Source of the DNA: Alphaproteobacteria bacterium
GTDB lineage: Bacteria; Pseudomonadota; Alphaproteobacteria; Kiloniellales; DSM-21159
NCBI GenBank assembly: GCA_030433005.1
Contig: JAUILQ010000035.1
Coordinates: 1 to 54,744 of the forward strand
Length of the DNA: 54,744 nt
Direction: 5' to 3'
The translations under genes were made by a program, and so were the position numbers. The first letter of the stretch is position 1. The number at the start of each line of letters is the position of its first letter. Below, one piece after another: positions 35,194 to 43,143 of this stretch. Below the pieces are notes generated by a model, which was not told the origin of the DNA, searched no databases, and saw only the letters and a list, made by a program, of their open reading frames with translations.

Positions 35194-36144
35194 TCAGTCC
35201 TCTCCCCTCTCGGTCGCCTGGACCGCCCGGACGTGATCGGCCCGCCAGGCGCCCGGCCAGACCTCGGCCTGGCCCTGCTTGAGCTCGCGGATCGTCGCCA
35301 GCGGCACCTCGGCGACCAGCAGCGGCCCCTCGTCGGCGACGCTCGCCGCCGGCGGGATCTCGGCGACCCGGCCGGTGTATCCGAGCGGCTCCTCGCAGGG
35401 CACGAAGAGGCTGCAGCCCGAGACGCTGCCCTCGCGCGGCTTGCCGGTGGCCCCGCCGCCGATCGTGCCGACCGCGGCGACGGCGCACTGCAGCTCGACC
35501 GCCCGGGCCTTGGCGCAGCCGAAGACCCGCGAGTAGCCGCTGAGCTTGCTGGTCATCGAGGGCACCAGCAGCAGGTCGAGGTCGAGCGGCGCCAGCAGGC
35601 TCGACAGCGCCGGCATCTCGACGTCGAGGCAAATCAGCGTCGCCAGGCGCACGCCCTTCCACTCGACGATCCTGACCTCGTCGCCGGTCGAGAGGTTCCA
35701 GCCCTCGGGATCCTTCTCGCCCGGGGTCAGGCAGAGCTTGTCCTGGCGCACCACCCGCCCGTCGGGCAGCAGCAGGTGGGCGCGGTTGAGGAACGGCGGC
35801 ACGCTTTCCTCGCCGGCCTCGAAGGCGACCGGCACGGTGCCGGCGAGCAGCGCCATGTCGTGCTTGGCCGGCAGCGCGCGGATCGCCTCCAGCGCCGCGT
35901 CGGCCTGGGCGGCCATCCAGGGGATCTCCTCGGTCGCGGCGAGGCCCTCGGGGGCGAAGGACAGCCACTGCTCCGAGCAGTACTCGGGCATGACCAGCAG
36001 CTCGGCGCCCTGCGCCTTGGCCTCGGCCATGCGGCGGTCGACCAGGGCGGCCCAGCCGTCGATGCCGTTGACCGCCTGCGCGAGGTTGGTCGCCCAGAGC
36101 GCGACGGTCAGGCTGGTCGGCGGAGAGGTCGGGACGTCGGTCAT
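35194..36144 (-). CDS. Nitrilase-superfamily amidohydrolase
   Basis: A 316-residue carbon-nitrogen hydrolase with the full catalytic triad Glu54 (VMPEYCSEQ), Lys136 (RQDKLCLTPGE) and Cys172 (LICLDVEMP). Family members release ammonia from amides, among them carbamoylputrescine. Its position between a polyamine transporter ATPase gene (115 bases upstream) and an acetylpolyamine deacetylase gene (four bases downstream) suggests an amide derived from polyamine catabolism; the exact substrate is not determined. ATG 36144 precedes a short disordered N-terminus (MTDVPTSPPTS). The domain is complete and the usual length. Confidence 0.85.
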   Translation of the reverse strand: MTDVPTSPPTSLTVALWATNLAQAVNGIDGWAALVDRRMAEAKAQGAELLVMPEYCSEQWLSFAPEGLAATEEIPWMAAQADAALEAIRALPAKHDMALLAGTVPVAFEAGEESVPPFLNRAHLLLPDGRVVRQDKLCLTPGEKDPEGWNLSTGDEVRIVEWKGVRLATLICLDVEMPALSSLLAPLDLDLLLVPSMTSKLSGYSRVFGCAKARAVELQCAVAAVGTIGGGATGKPREGSVSGCSLFVPCEEPLGYTGRVAEIPPAASVADEGPLLVAEVPLATIRELKQGQAEVWPGAWRADHVRAVQATERGED

Positions 36145-36259
36145 GGCGGGAACCCTCGGGCTGGTGTTGCCGGGCGGGGCGGCGGTGAAGGGACGAGGTG
36201 GCGACGCCGGGCGGCCGGATCAATCGTCCGGATCCGGGTGCCGGCGACGACCCTGCGGC

Positions 36260-37363
36260 TCAGTCGCGCAGCACCTGCACGGCCTCGGCCGGCAGGCGCA
36301 CGCCGACGGTGTCGCCGGTCTCGTGCAGCCGGCACGCGCCGTCGCGGTTCTGCAGGCGCACGACGAAGCGGCCGCCGCCCTCGAGCGTCACGTGGTAGGT
36401 CGTGTCGGTGCCGAAGTAGACGATGTTCTCGACCCGCCCGGTCATCTGCGCGGCCTCGGCCTCGACGATCTCGGCGCGCTCCGGGCGCACCGCCAGGGTC
36501 ACGGTCTCGCCGACGCCGTGGTCGAAGGCGTCGGCGGCCGAGAGCTCGCGCCCGCCGGGCAGGCGGAAGCGGTGCAGCTCGCCCTCGCCGGCCAGCACCT
36601 CGGCCTCGACGAAGTTGGTCTCGCCGATGAAGTCGGCGACGAAGCGCCGCGTCGGCTTCTCGTAGATCTCGGCCGGGCTGCCGATCTGCAGGATCTTGCC
36701 GTTGCTCATGACCGCGACGCGATCTGACATGGTCAGCGCCTCCTCCTGGTCGTGGGTCACGAACACGAAGGTGATGCCGGTCTCGCTCTGCAGGCGCTTG
36801 AGCTCGATCTGCATCTCCTTCCTGAGCTTCAGGTCGAGCGCCGAGAGCGGCTCGTCGAGCAGCAGCACCTTGGGCCGGTTGGCGAGCGCCCGGGCCAGCG
36901 CGACCCGCTGCTGCTGGCCGCCCGAGAGCTGCGCCGGCTTGCGGTCGGCCATGCCGCCGAGCTTGACCAGGTCGAGCGTGCGCTCGACCGTCGCGGCGAT
37001 GGTCTTGCGGTCCTGGCCGAGCATCTCCAGGCCGAAGCCGACGTTCTGCGAGACCGTCATGTGGGGGAACAGGGCGTAGCTCTGGAACACCGTGTTGACC
37101 GGCCGCCGGAACGGCGGCGTGCCGGCGATCGGCTTGCCGTCGAGCAGGATCTCGCCGGCGGTCGGCTGCTCGAAGCCGGCGATCAGGCGCAGCAGGGTGG
37201 TCTTGCCGCAGCCCGAGGGCCCGAGCAGCGTGAAGAACTCGTTCTGGCGGATCGCCACCTCGACCTCGTCGAGCGCGTGCACCGCGCCCGGGCCGCTGCC
37301 GAAGATCTTGCTGACTTTCTGCGCCTCGACCGCGTTGCCCGTCTCGACCGCGTTGCCCGTCAT
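36260..37363 (-). CDS. potA: Polyamine ABC transporter ATP-binding protein (PotA/PotG type)
   Basis: A 367-residue ATPase of the spermidine/putrescine importer. Walker [13 protein letters not shown] loop [12 protein letters not shown], signature [15 protein letters not shown] and Walker [12 protein letters not shown] are present, followed by a C-terminal TOBE-type regulatory domain (about residues 255-367). Spermidine versus putrescine cannot be told from the ATPase. Start ATG 37363; the codons [15 protein letters not shown] show a small internal repeat. It is separated from potF by 123 bases that include a nine-base-pair hairpin, and lies upstream of the nitrilase-like gene. Confidence 0.9.
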   Translation of the reverse strand: MTGNAVETGNAVEAQKVSKIFGSGPGAVHALDEVEVAIRQNEFFTLLGPSGCGKTTLLRLIAGFEQPTAGEILLDGKPIAGTPPFRRPVNTVFQSYALFPHMTVSQNVGFGLEMLGQDRKTIAATVERTLDLVKLGGMADRKPAQLSGGQQQRVALARALANRPKVLLLDEPLSALDLKLRKEMQIELKRLQSETGITFVFVTHDQEEALTMSDRVAVMSNGKILQIGSPAEIYEKPTRRFVADFIGETNFVEAEVLAGEGELHRFRLPGGRELSAADAFDHGVGETVTLAVRPERAEIVEAEAAQMTGRVENIVYFGTDTTYHVTLEGGGRFVVRLQNRDGACRLHETGDTVGVRLPAEAVQVLRD

Positions 37364-37434
37364 GTCCTTCCCGTCATCCGATCCCTGGTCCTGGTGGGGG
37401 CCAGTCTAGCCGATTTCGCCGGCCGGACAGCAAA

Positions 37435-37466
37435 CGGACCGGGCCGCGCTGGGGCGACCCGGTCCG
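37435..37466 (-). promoter_or_regulatory. Intercistronic hairpin between potF and potA
   Basis: Arms 37435-37443 and 37458-37466 (CGGACCGGG and its complement) form a nine-base-pair stem with a 14-base loop, 20 bases after the potF stop. It lacks a T tract. Such structures commonly protect the abundant binding-protein message and reduce read-through into the ATPase gene. Confidence 0.6.
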
Positions 37467-37486
37467 ATAGCTCGCTCGCCGGGCGC

Positions 37487-38566
37487 TCAGCCCTTCAGGC
37501 GGGTCCAGACGCGGTCGCGCAGCTCGACCGCCTTCTCGGAGCACTCCTTGTAGCCGCGCAGGCGGTCGGCGTACTCCTCGGGCATGTTGACCGCCGGGTC
37601 GGCCTTGAGGCTGTCGTCGAGGTACTCGCCGGAGCCCTTGATGGCGTTCATGTAGCCCGTGTAGTTGCTGGCGATGGCCGCGTTCTCCGGCGCCATCATC
37701 CAGTTCATGAAGGTCTTGGCGTTCTCCTTGTTGGGCGCATTGGCCGGCACCATCATGCTGTCCGACCAGAAGGTCGTGCCCTCCTTCGGGTAGACGTAGA
37801 CGACGCTCGGGCGCTCCGCCTTGACGCGGTGCGCGGCGCCGTTCCACTGCATGTGCACGGCGACCTCGCCAGCGATCATGCGGTCGATCGTGCCCTCGGA
37901 GCTGTAGAGCTTGAGGTGCGGCTTCTGCGCGGTCAGCAGGTCGAGGATCGCCTGGGCTTCGTCCGGGTTCTCTGTGCACTTGTCGTAGCCGAGGTAGTAG
38001 GCCGCCGCGTAGTAGACGTCGCGCATGTCGTTGAGCGAGGCCATGCCGAGCTGCGCCAGCTCCTCGCTCGGCTTGAAGTACCACTCCCAGCTCTCGGCCA
38101 GGCTGCCGCCCGGCACCTTGTCGCTGTCGTAGCTGACGCCGGTCGTGCCCCACATGTAGGGAATCGAGTAGGCGCGCTCCGGATCGGTCGTCGGCGAGTC
38201 GTGCGGCGCCAGCACGTTCTTGAAGTTCGGCAGCTCCGAGGCGTCGATCTTCTCGGCCAGGCCCTGCTCGATCAGCACGGTCACGGTCGACCCCGAGGGG
38301 AAGACGATGTCGTAGCCGCCGCCGCCGGCCTGGATCTTGGCCAGCATGTCCTCGTCCGAGGCATAGGTGTCGAGGCTGACCGAGATGCCGGTGTCCTTCT
38401 CGAACTTCTCCATCAGCTCGGGCGGGAAGTAGTTCGACCAGTTGAAGAGGTGCAGCTCGCCCTCGGCCTGGGCGGCCTGGGGCAGCGACAGCGTCGCCGC
38501 CAGGGCCAGCGCCCCGGCGCCGGCGGCCAACGTCTTCCCGGCGGTCAATGTCTTGAGGGTCCTCAT
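37487..38566 (-). CDS. potF: Periplasmic polyamine-binding protein (PotF/PotD type)
   Basis: A 359-residue extracytoplasmic binding protein for the Pot importer. A Sec signal peptide ends near residue 34 (LPQAAQAEG), followed by LHLFNWSNYFPPELMEKFEKDTGI, the hallmark of the spermidine/putrescine-binding family, and PYMWGTTGV further on. ATG 38566 is preceded by GGGAGG eight bases upstream, which fixes the start. It lies 110 bases downstream of potI and may have its own promoter: a TGAACGGTCATTCA palindrome lies at 38592-38605. Which polyamine is bound cannot be told by eye. Confidence 0.92.
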   Translation of the reverse strand: MRTLKTLTAGKTLAAGAGALALAATLSLPQAAQAEGELHLFNWSNYFPPELMEKFEKDTGISVSLDTYASDEDMLAKIQAGGGGYDIVFPSGSTVTVLIEQGLAEKIDASELPNFKNVLAPHDSPTTDPERAYSIPYMWGTTGVSYDSDKVPGGSLAESWEWYFKPSEELAQLGMASLNDMRDVYYAAAYYLGYDKCTENPDEAQAILDLLTAQKPHLKLYSSEGTIDRMIAGEVAVHMQWNGAAHRVKAERPSVVYVYPKEGTTFWSDSMMVPANAPNKENAKTFMNWMMAPENAAIASNYTGYMNAIKGSGEYLDDSLKADPAVNMPEEYADRLRGYKECSEKAVELRDRVWTRLKG

Positions 38567-38590
38567 GGGTAAAGCCTCCCGTTTCTTTGG

Positions 38591-38605
38591 TTGAACGGTC
38601 ATTCA
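38591..38605. promoter_or_regulatory. Operator-like palindrome upstream of potF
   Basis: TTGAACGGTCATTCA contains an imperfect palindrome (TGAA...TTCA) of the kind bound by TetR-family regulators. Ten bases of it, TTGAACGGTC, are repeated at 40430-40439 upstream of potH. The shared motif before both transcription-start regions of the pot genes suggests common control. The regulator is not identified. Confidence 0.4.
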
Positions 38606-38676
38606 GCGAGTTTAGCACGCCGCGGCGCAAAGCCCAAATCGGCCGCGGCCGCGGGCCTCTGCAGAGAGCCGGGCGC

Positions 38677-39516
38677 CTAGATCCGGTGCTTGCCGCTGGC
38701 GAGCACGAAGGACAGCGTAACGAAGGAGATCGAGATCAGCAGCATCATCGCCGAGATCGCGTTGACCTCCGGGGTCACGCCCATGCGGATCAGGCTGAAG
38801 ATGTAGACCGGCAGCGTCGTCGAGCCGGCGCCGGCGGTGAAGAATGTGATGACGAAGTCGTCGAGCGAGATGATGAAGGCGAGCATCGCGCCCGACAGGA
38901 TGCCGGGGAACAGCAGCGGCAGGATCACCCGCACGAAGGACTTCCACTCGTTGGCGTAGAGATCGGCGGCGGCCTCGCGCAGCGCCGGGTCCATGTCCTC
39001 GAGACGGGCGCGGATCGGCAGGTAGGCGAAGGGGATGCAGAACACCGTGTGGGCGATGATCACGGTCAGCAGGCCGAGCTGCAGGCCGAGCGCCACGAAG
39101 AACAGCAGGGTCGCGACCGCCGTGACGATCTCCGGCACGATCAGCGGCAGCGACAGCAGGGCGGTCACGCCGGTGCGGCCCTTGAAGCGGCGCCGGCTCA
39201 TGCCGAGCGCCGCCAGGGTGGCCAGCACCGTCGCCAGGGTCATCGCCGAGGCGGCGATGATCAGCGAGTTGGCGGCGGCCTGCAGCATGTCGTCGTTGGC
39301 CAGCGCGCGGGCGTACCAGTCGGTCGTGAAGTCGGTCCAGATGGTCGCCGTGCGGTTGGCGTTGAACGACAGCGCGACCAGGATCGCGATCGGCAGGTAG
39401 AGATAGGCGAAGAACACCGCCGAGATGGTCGGCAGGCCGGGGAAGCGGCGCGTCTGGAAGCCGCCGCGGCGACGCGCGGGCTTCTGCGCCGGCGGCGAGT
39501 CCGCGGCTTCGGTCAT
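38677..39516 (-). CDS. potI: Polyamine ABC transporter permease (PotI/PotC type)
   Basis: A 279-residue inner-membrane permease with about six hydrophobic segments. The EAA-type contact loop for the ATPase is visible as LREAAADLYANEWKSFVRVILP, and the FAYLYLPIAILVALSFN start is typical for PotC/PotI. ATG 39516 overlaps the potH stop by four bases, as expected for coupled permease genes. Partner permease is encoded by the damaged potH just upstream. The C-terminus is complete. Confidence 0.92.
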   Translation of the reverse strand: MTEAADSPPAQKPARRRGGFQTRRFPGLPTISAVFFAYLYLPIAILVALSFNANRTATIWTDFTTDWYARALANDDMLQAAANSLIIAASAMTLATVLATLAALGMSRRRFKGRTGVTALLSLPLIVPEIVTAVATLLFFVALGLQLGLLTVIIAHTVFCIPFAYLPIRARLEDMDPALREAAADLYANEWKSFVRVILPLLFPGILSGAMLAFIISLDDFVITFFTAGAGSTTLPVYIFSLIRMGVTPEVNAISAMMLLISISFVTLSFVLASGKHRI

Positions 39517-40412
39517 TCCCCCTCCTCCTGGCGCCGGGCGCGCAGCGCCTGGAAGGTCATGGCGGCGAGCACCATGGCCAGCAGGAAGAACGCGAGCGCG
39601 GCACCGAACGGCCAGTCGCGCGCCTCGCTGAAGCGCCCGGCGACCAGGTTGCCGATCATCAGCGTCTTGCTGCCGCCGAGCAGCGCCGGCGTCACGTAGG
39701 AGCCGAGGCAGGGCACGAAGACCAGGATCGAGCCGGCGACGATGCCCGGCTTGGCGAGCGGCAGCACGACCCGGCGCAGCATGGTTCGGCGGTCGGCATA
39801 GAGGTCGTAGGCCGCCTCGACCAGGCGGAAGTCGATCTTCTCCAGGCTGGCGTAGATCGGCAGCACCATGAAGGGCATGAAGGAGTAGGCGAGCCCGACC
39901 GCGACCGCGAAGGGCGTGTAGAGCAGCGGCAGCGGCTGGTCGATGATGCCGGCGCCGAGCAGCGCGCCGTTGATCAGGCCGGTGTCGCGCAGCAGCAGCA
40001 CCCAGGCGTAGTTGCGCACCAGCAGGTTGGTCCAGAACGGCACGGTCACCAGGAAGATCAGCACCGTGCGGTAGGGCTCGCGCTGCAGGGTCATGTAGAA
40101 GGCGACCGGGAAGCCGAACAGCAGCGCGACAACCGTCGTGATCGCCGAGAGCACGAAGGAGCGCAGGAAGATCTGCAGGTAGATCGGGTTGAAGGACAGC
40201 GTGTCGTCGAGGTTCCGCTCGAACAGGAACTTGACGTAGGCCTCGGTCGAGAAGGTGTCCCAGTGAACGCCGCCTTAGATGTTGCGGTCGAGCAGCGAGA
40301 CCACGACCATCAGGCACAGCGGCACCACCATGAAGAAGCCGATGACCCAGACGGCGGGACCGATCAGCAGCAGGCGCTGCAGGGCGGGATGGCGGCGAAG
40401 GGTGGCGAGCAT
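39513..40412 (-). pseudogene. potH: Polyamine permease potH interrupted by an in-frame stop
   Basis: The whole 900-base frame from ATG 40412 to 39513 reads as a PotH/PotB permease except for one TAA at 40277-40275 (codon 46). Residues before it (LLLIGPAVWVIGFFMVVPL) give the first membrane segment, and those after it (GGVHWDTFSTEAYVKFL) continue the family pattern without a frame change. The affected position lies before GGV, where the family usually has a tyrosine, so a single TAC or TAT to TAA change would explain it. A GTG at 40154 could restart translation but would drop the first membrane segment. The EAA loop (VEAAYDLYADRRTMLRRVVLP) is intact. Sequencing error, a recent mutation, or stop read-through are all possible. 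Confidence 0.8.
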
Positions 40413-40426
40413 GCTCCGCTATTCGT

Positions 40427-40439
40427 CCGTTGAACGGTC
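40427..40439. promoter_or_regulatory. Repeat of the pot operator-like motif upstream of potH
   Basis: CCGTTGAACGGTC contains TTGAACGGTC, also found at 38591-38600 before potF, and forms the small palindrome CCGTT-G-AACGG. It lies 15 bases upstream of the potH ATG, in the narrow gap before trmN6. A shared regulator of the pot genes is inferred. Confidence 0.4.
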
Positions 40440-40462
40440 CCTCGGCGGCGCGGCCTGACGCG

Positions 40463-41272
40463 CTAGGCGGCGCCGGCTGCCAGCGGCAGAGACGCCGCGT
40501 CCCGCAGTACCGCGTTCGCCGCAAGGGTAAAGCGCCCGTCGCTTTCATGCAAAAGCATTCCGGGCAGCAGCACCAGCGGCGCCCGGCCGCCCTTGCGGCT
40601 CTGCAGCAGGACCCGGCCCGCGGGCCGGTCCGGCTTCGGCCAGAGCGGCAGCACCCGCGTGTCGCCGGCCTTGCCCTCGAGGGCGGCCAGCACCTCGGCC
40701 AGCCGGTCGGCGCGCAGGATCAGGGTCAGGCTGCCCTGCGGCCTGAGGCAACGCAGCGCCGTCCCCACCCAGTCGGCGAGCCGCCCGCGCTCCAGATGAT
40801 GCGCCGCCGCGCGCTGCGCGTCGGGCGCCGGGCTGGCGCTGTCGTGGAACGGCGGGTTGGCGAACACGCGGTCGAAGCCGCGGCCAAGCCCGTCCGGCAG
40901 CCGCCTCAGGTCGGCCTCGACGACCTCGAGGCCTGGGTCCAGGCCGTTCGCCGCGGCGTTCCGTCGCGCCAGCGCCGCCAGCTCCGGCTGCAGCTCGATG
41001 CCGGTGATGCGGCAGCCGGGCACGCGCACCAGCAGGCAGAGCGCCGCCGCTCCGCTGCCCAGGCCCAGCTCGAGCAGGTGCTCGCCGGCCCGCGCCGGCA
41101 CGGCGGCGCCGAGCAGCACGGAGTCGATCGAGGCGCGGTAGCCCTGGGCCGGCTGCCAGAGCCGCAGGCGGCCGCCGAGCAGGCCGTCTGGCGCGCCGCG
41201 CAGGTCGCCGGCGGTGTCGTGCGGCGCCGGGCCGGCCGGCTGCGGCCGGGACTCAGCCGAAGAATCCGTCAC
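40463..41272 (-). CDS. TrmN6-like tRNA adenine-N6 methyltransferase
   Basis: A 269-residue methyltransferase of the YfiC/TrmN6 group. The SAM-binding loop is LLELGLGSGAAALCLL, the ribose-binding strand GIELQPE, and the NPPF tetrapeptide (residues 139-142) marks methylation of an exocyclic amine such as adenine N6. YfiC methylates A37 of tRNA-Val. The N-terminal segment GGRLRLWQPAQGYRASIDSVLL is typical of the group. ATG 41272 overlaps the end of the DUF2007 gene by 20 bases, so the two are probably co-transcribed. Ends 50 bases before the potH start. Confidence 0.8.
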   Translation of the reverse strand: MTDSSAESRPQPAGPAPHDTAGDLRGAPDGLLGGRLRLWQPAQGYRASIDSVLLGAAVPARAGEHLLELGLGSGAAALCLLVRVPGCRITGIELQPELAALARRNAAANGLDPGLEVVEADLRRLPDGLGRGFDRVFANPPFHDSASPAPDAQRAAAHHLERGRLADWVGTALRCLRPQGSLTLILRADRLAEVLAALEGKAGDTRVLPLWPKPDRPAGRVLLQSRKGGRAPLVLLPGMLLHESDGRFTLAANAVLRDAASLPLAAGAA

Positions 41273-41486
41273 TGCGGCTGATCTCCTCTCCCGCCTCCTC
41301 GAGCACCCGGCGGGCCGCCTCGAACTCCTCGTCGACGACCGCCAGGCGGCGCGGAATCGCGACCGCCGAGCCCTCCAGCACCGAGGTGTGGAGGTCGAGC
41401 TCCAGGGCCTCGATGCCGGCGTCCTTGAGCAGCGCCTTGATCCAGGAGAGCTTGACGGGATCGTTGCTGCGCAAAACTTCTTTCAA
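41253..41486 (-). CDS. DUF2007-family small protein
   Basis: A 77-residue protein of the DUF2007 (putative signal-transducing) family: MKEVLRSNDPVKLSWIKALLKDAGIEALELDLHTSV then AVAIPRRLAVVDEEFEAARRVL. It has a ferredoxin-like alternating strand and helix pattern, no signal peptide, and no catalytic residues that can be named. Its 3-prime end overlaps the start of the TrmN6-like gene, an arrangement frequent in alphaproteobacteria. It lies divergent from the octaprenyl diphosphate synthase gene, with 231 bases between the two starts. Confidence 0.85.
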   Translation of the reverse strand: MKEVLRSNDPVKLSWIKALLKDAGIEALELDLHTSVLEGSAVAIPRRLAVVDEEFEAARRVLEEAGEEISRSDGFFG

Positions 41487-41717
41487 TAGGACCTCCCGGA
41501 GGGCGGTTTTCGGCGGACTCGATGGGGACCGGGAACCGGGTTCCGCTTGACCGCCTTGCAGCCGCCCCTATTCTGCGCGCCACGGTCCGGGCGGCAAGCG
41601 CCGCGGCAGGCCGGCCGGAGTGAGTCGGGCCGGCGACGGCTTCGACCTGCCGCTGCGATACCGCGGCGCGGACCCGACGGGCGACGCCCGTCCAGACGCA
41701 AGAGACGGAATGCGACC

Positions 41718-42737
41718 TTGGCCGTAGCCATCGACCTCAAGCAACAGAAGCCGTCCGGCGGCGGCGGTCTCGAGCCCCTGACGCGGCTGGTCGAGGGCGA
41801 CCTCAAGCGGGTCAACGAGATCATCCTCGACAAGATGCAGTCGCCGGTCGCGCTGATTCCGCAGCTCGCCGGCCACATCATCGCGGCCGGCGGCAAGCGG
41901 CTGCGGCCGATGCTGACCCTGGCCAGCGCGCGGCTCTGCGAGGCCGAGGGCGAGCGCCAGATGGCCCTGGCCGCCTGCGTCGAGTTCATCCACACCGCGA
42001 CCCTGCTGCACGACGACGTGGTCGACGCCAGCGAGCTGCGCCGGGGGCTGCAGACCGCCAACGCCGTGTTCGGCAACAAGGCCAGCGTGCTGGTCGGCGA
42101 CTTCCTGTTCAGCCGCGCCTTCCAGCTGATGACCGCCGACGGCTCGCTGAAGGTGCTCAAGGCGCTGTCCGACGCCTCGGCGATCATCGCCGAGGGCGAG
42201 GTCCACCAGCTGATGACCGCCAACGACATGGCGACCGACGAGGCCGCCTACCTGGAGGTCATCCGGGCCAAGACCGCGGCGCTGTTCGCGGCGGCCTGCC
42301 AGATCGGCGCGATCGTCGCCGAGCGGCCGGAGAGCGACGAGGACGCGCTCTACGCCTACGGCCTGAACTTCGGCATCGCCTTCCAGCTGGTCGACGACAT
42401 CCTCGACTACACCGGCGACGACGGCGGGCTCGGCAAGAGCCGGGGCGACGACTTCCGCGAGGGCAAGATCACCCTGCCGGTGGTCCTGGCCTATGCCCGC
42501 GGCGGCGAGGACGAGCGGGCCTTCTGGCGGCGCTGCCTGGAGGATCTCGACCAGCGCGACGGCGACCTGCCCCACGCGCTCGAGCTGATGGAGCGCCACG
42601 GGGCCATCGAGGAATCCAAGGAGCGCGCCCGCCTCTACGGCGACCGCGCCCGCGAGGCTCTCTTGAAGCTGCCGGACAACGAGGCGCGCCGGGCGCTGCT
42701 CGACGTCGTCGAGTTCTGCGTCGAGCGGCTCTACTAG
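41718..42737 (+). CDS. ispB: Octaprenyl (polyprenyl) diphosphate synthase
   Basis: A trans-isoprenyl diphosphate synthase of about 339 residues that builds the ubiquinone side chain. The two Asp-rich motifs are LLHDDVVDASELRRG and QLVDDILDYTGD, with GGKRLRPMLTL and KASVLVGDFLFSRAFQ also present. The start is probably TTG 41718 (LAVAIDLKQQK, with GGAA about nine bases upstream); the longer frame upstream has no ribosome site and no family similarity. Chain length cannot be read from sequence with certainty, but ubiquinone chain synthases of alphaproteobacteria look like this. Followed within five bases by a GFA-family gene. Confidence 0.92.
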   Translation: MAVAIDLKQQKPSGGGGLEPLTRLVEGDLKRVNEIILDKMQSPVALIPQLAGHIIAAGGKRLRPMLTLASARLCEAEGERQMALAACVEFIHTATLLHDDVVDASELRRGLQTANAVFGNKASVLVGDFLFSRAFQLMTADGSLKVLKALSDASAIIAEGEVHQLMTANDMATDEAAYLEVIRAKTAALFAAACQIGAIVAERPESDEDALYAYGLNFGIAFQLVDDILDYTGDDGGLGKSRGDDFREGKITLPVVLAYARGGEDERAFWRRCLEDLDQRDGDLPHALELMERHGAIEESKERARLYGDRAREALLKLPDNEARRALLDVVEFCVERLY

Positions 42738-42741
42738 GGCC

Positions 42742-43143
42742 ATGCGCGACGGCGGCTGCCAGTGCGGCGCGGTCCGCTACCGGTGCCCGAACGAGCCGCT
42801 GGCGCTCTACGCCTGCCACTGCTCCGAGTGCCGCAAGCAGTCGGGCTCGGCCTTCGGCCTGTCCTACGAGGTGCCGCGCGCCGAGGTCGCGCTGCTCGCC
42901 GGCACGCCGCGCCGCTGGTCGCGCATCGCCGACAGCGGCCGCCGCCGCGACTGCCTGTTCTGCCCCGACTGCGGCACGCGGCTGTGGCACGAGGGGCCGG
43001 ACAGCGACACGATCACGATCAAGGCCGGCACCCTGGACACGCCGGTCGACCTCTCGAGCGCGATCCACATCTGGACGAAAAGCCGGCTGCCCGGCGTGGC
43101 GATTCCGACGGACGCGCGACAGCTTCCGGGCGAGCCCGACTAG
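42742..43143 (+). CDS. GFA-family zinc protein (CENP-V/Gfa fold)
   Basis: A 133-residue protein with the cysteine pattern of the glutathione-dependent formaldehyde-activating enzyme fold: GGCQCGAVRYRC, CHCSECRKQSGSAF and CPDCGTRLW. It contains two zinc sites. Many family members are uncharacterised and need not act on formaldehyde. It sits four bases after the ispB stop and is likely co-transcribed. Its TAG stop shares the CTAG tetranucleotide with the convergent phospholipase-like gene. Confidence 0.85.
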   Translation: MRDGGCQCGAVRYRCPNEPLALYACHCSECRKQSGSAFGLSYEVPRAEVALLAGTPRRWSRIADSGRRRDCLFCPDCGTRLWHEGPDSDTITIKAGTLDTPVDLSSAIHIWTKSRLPGVAIPTDARQLPGEPD

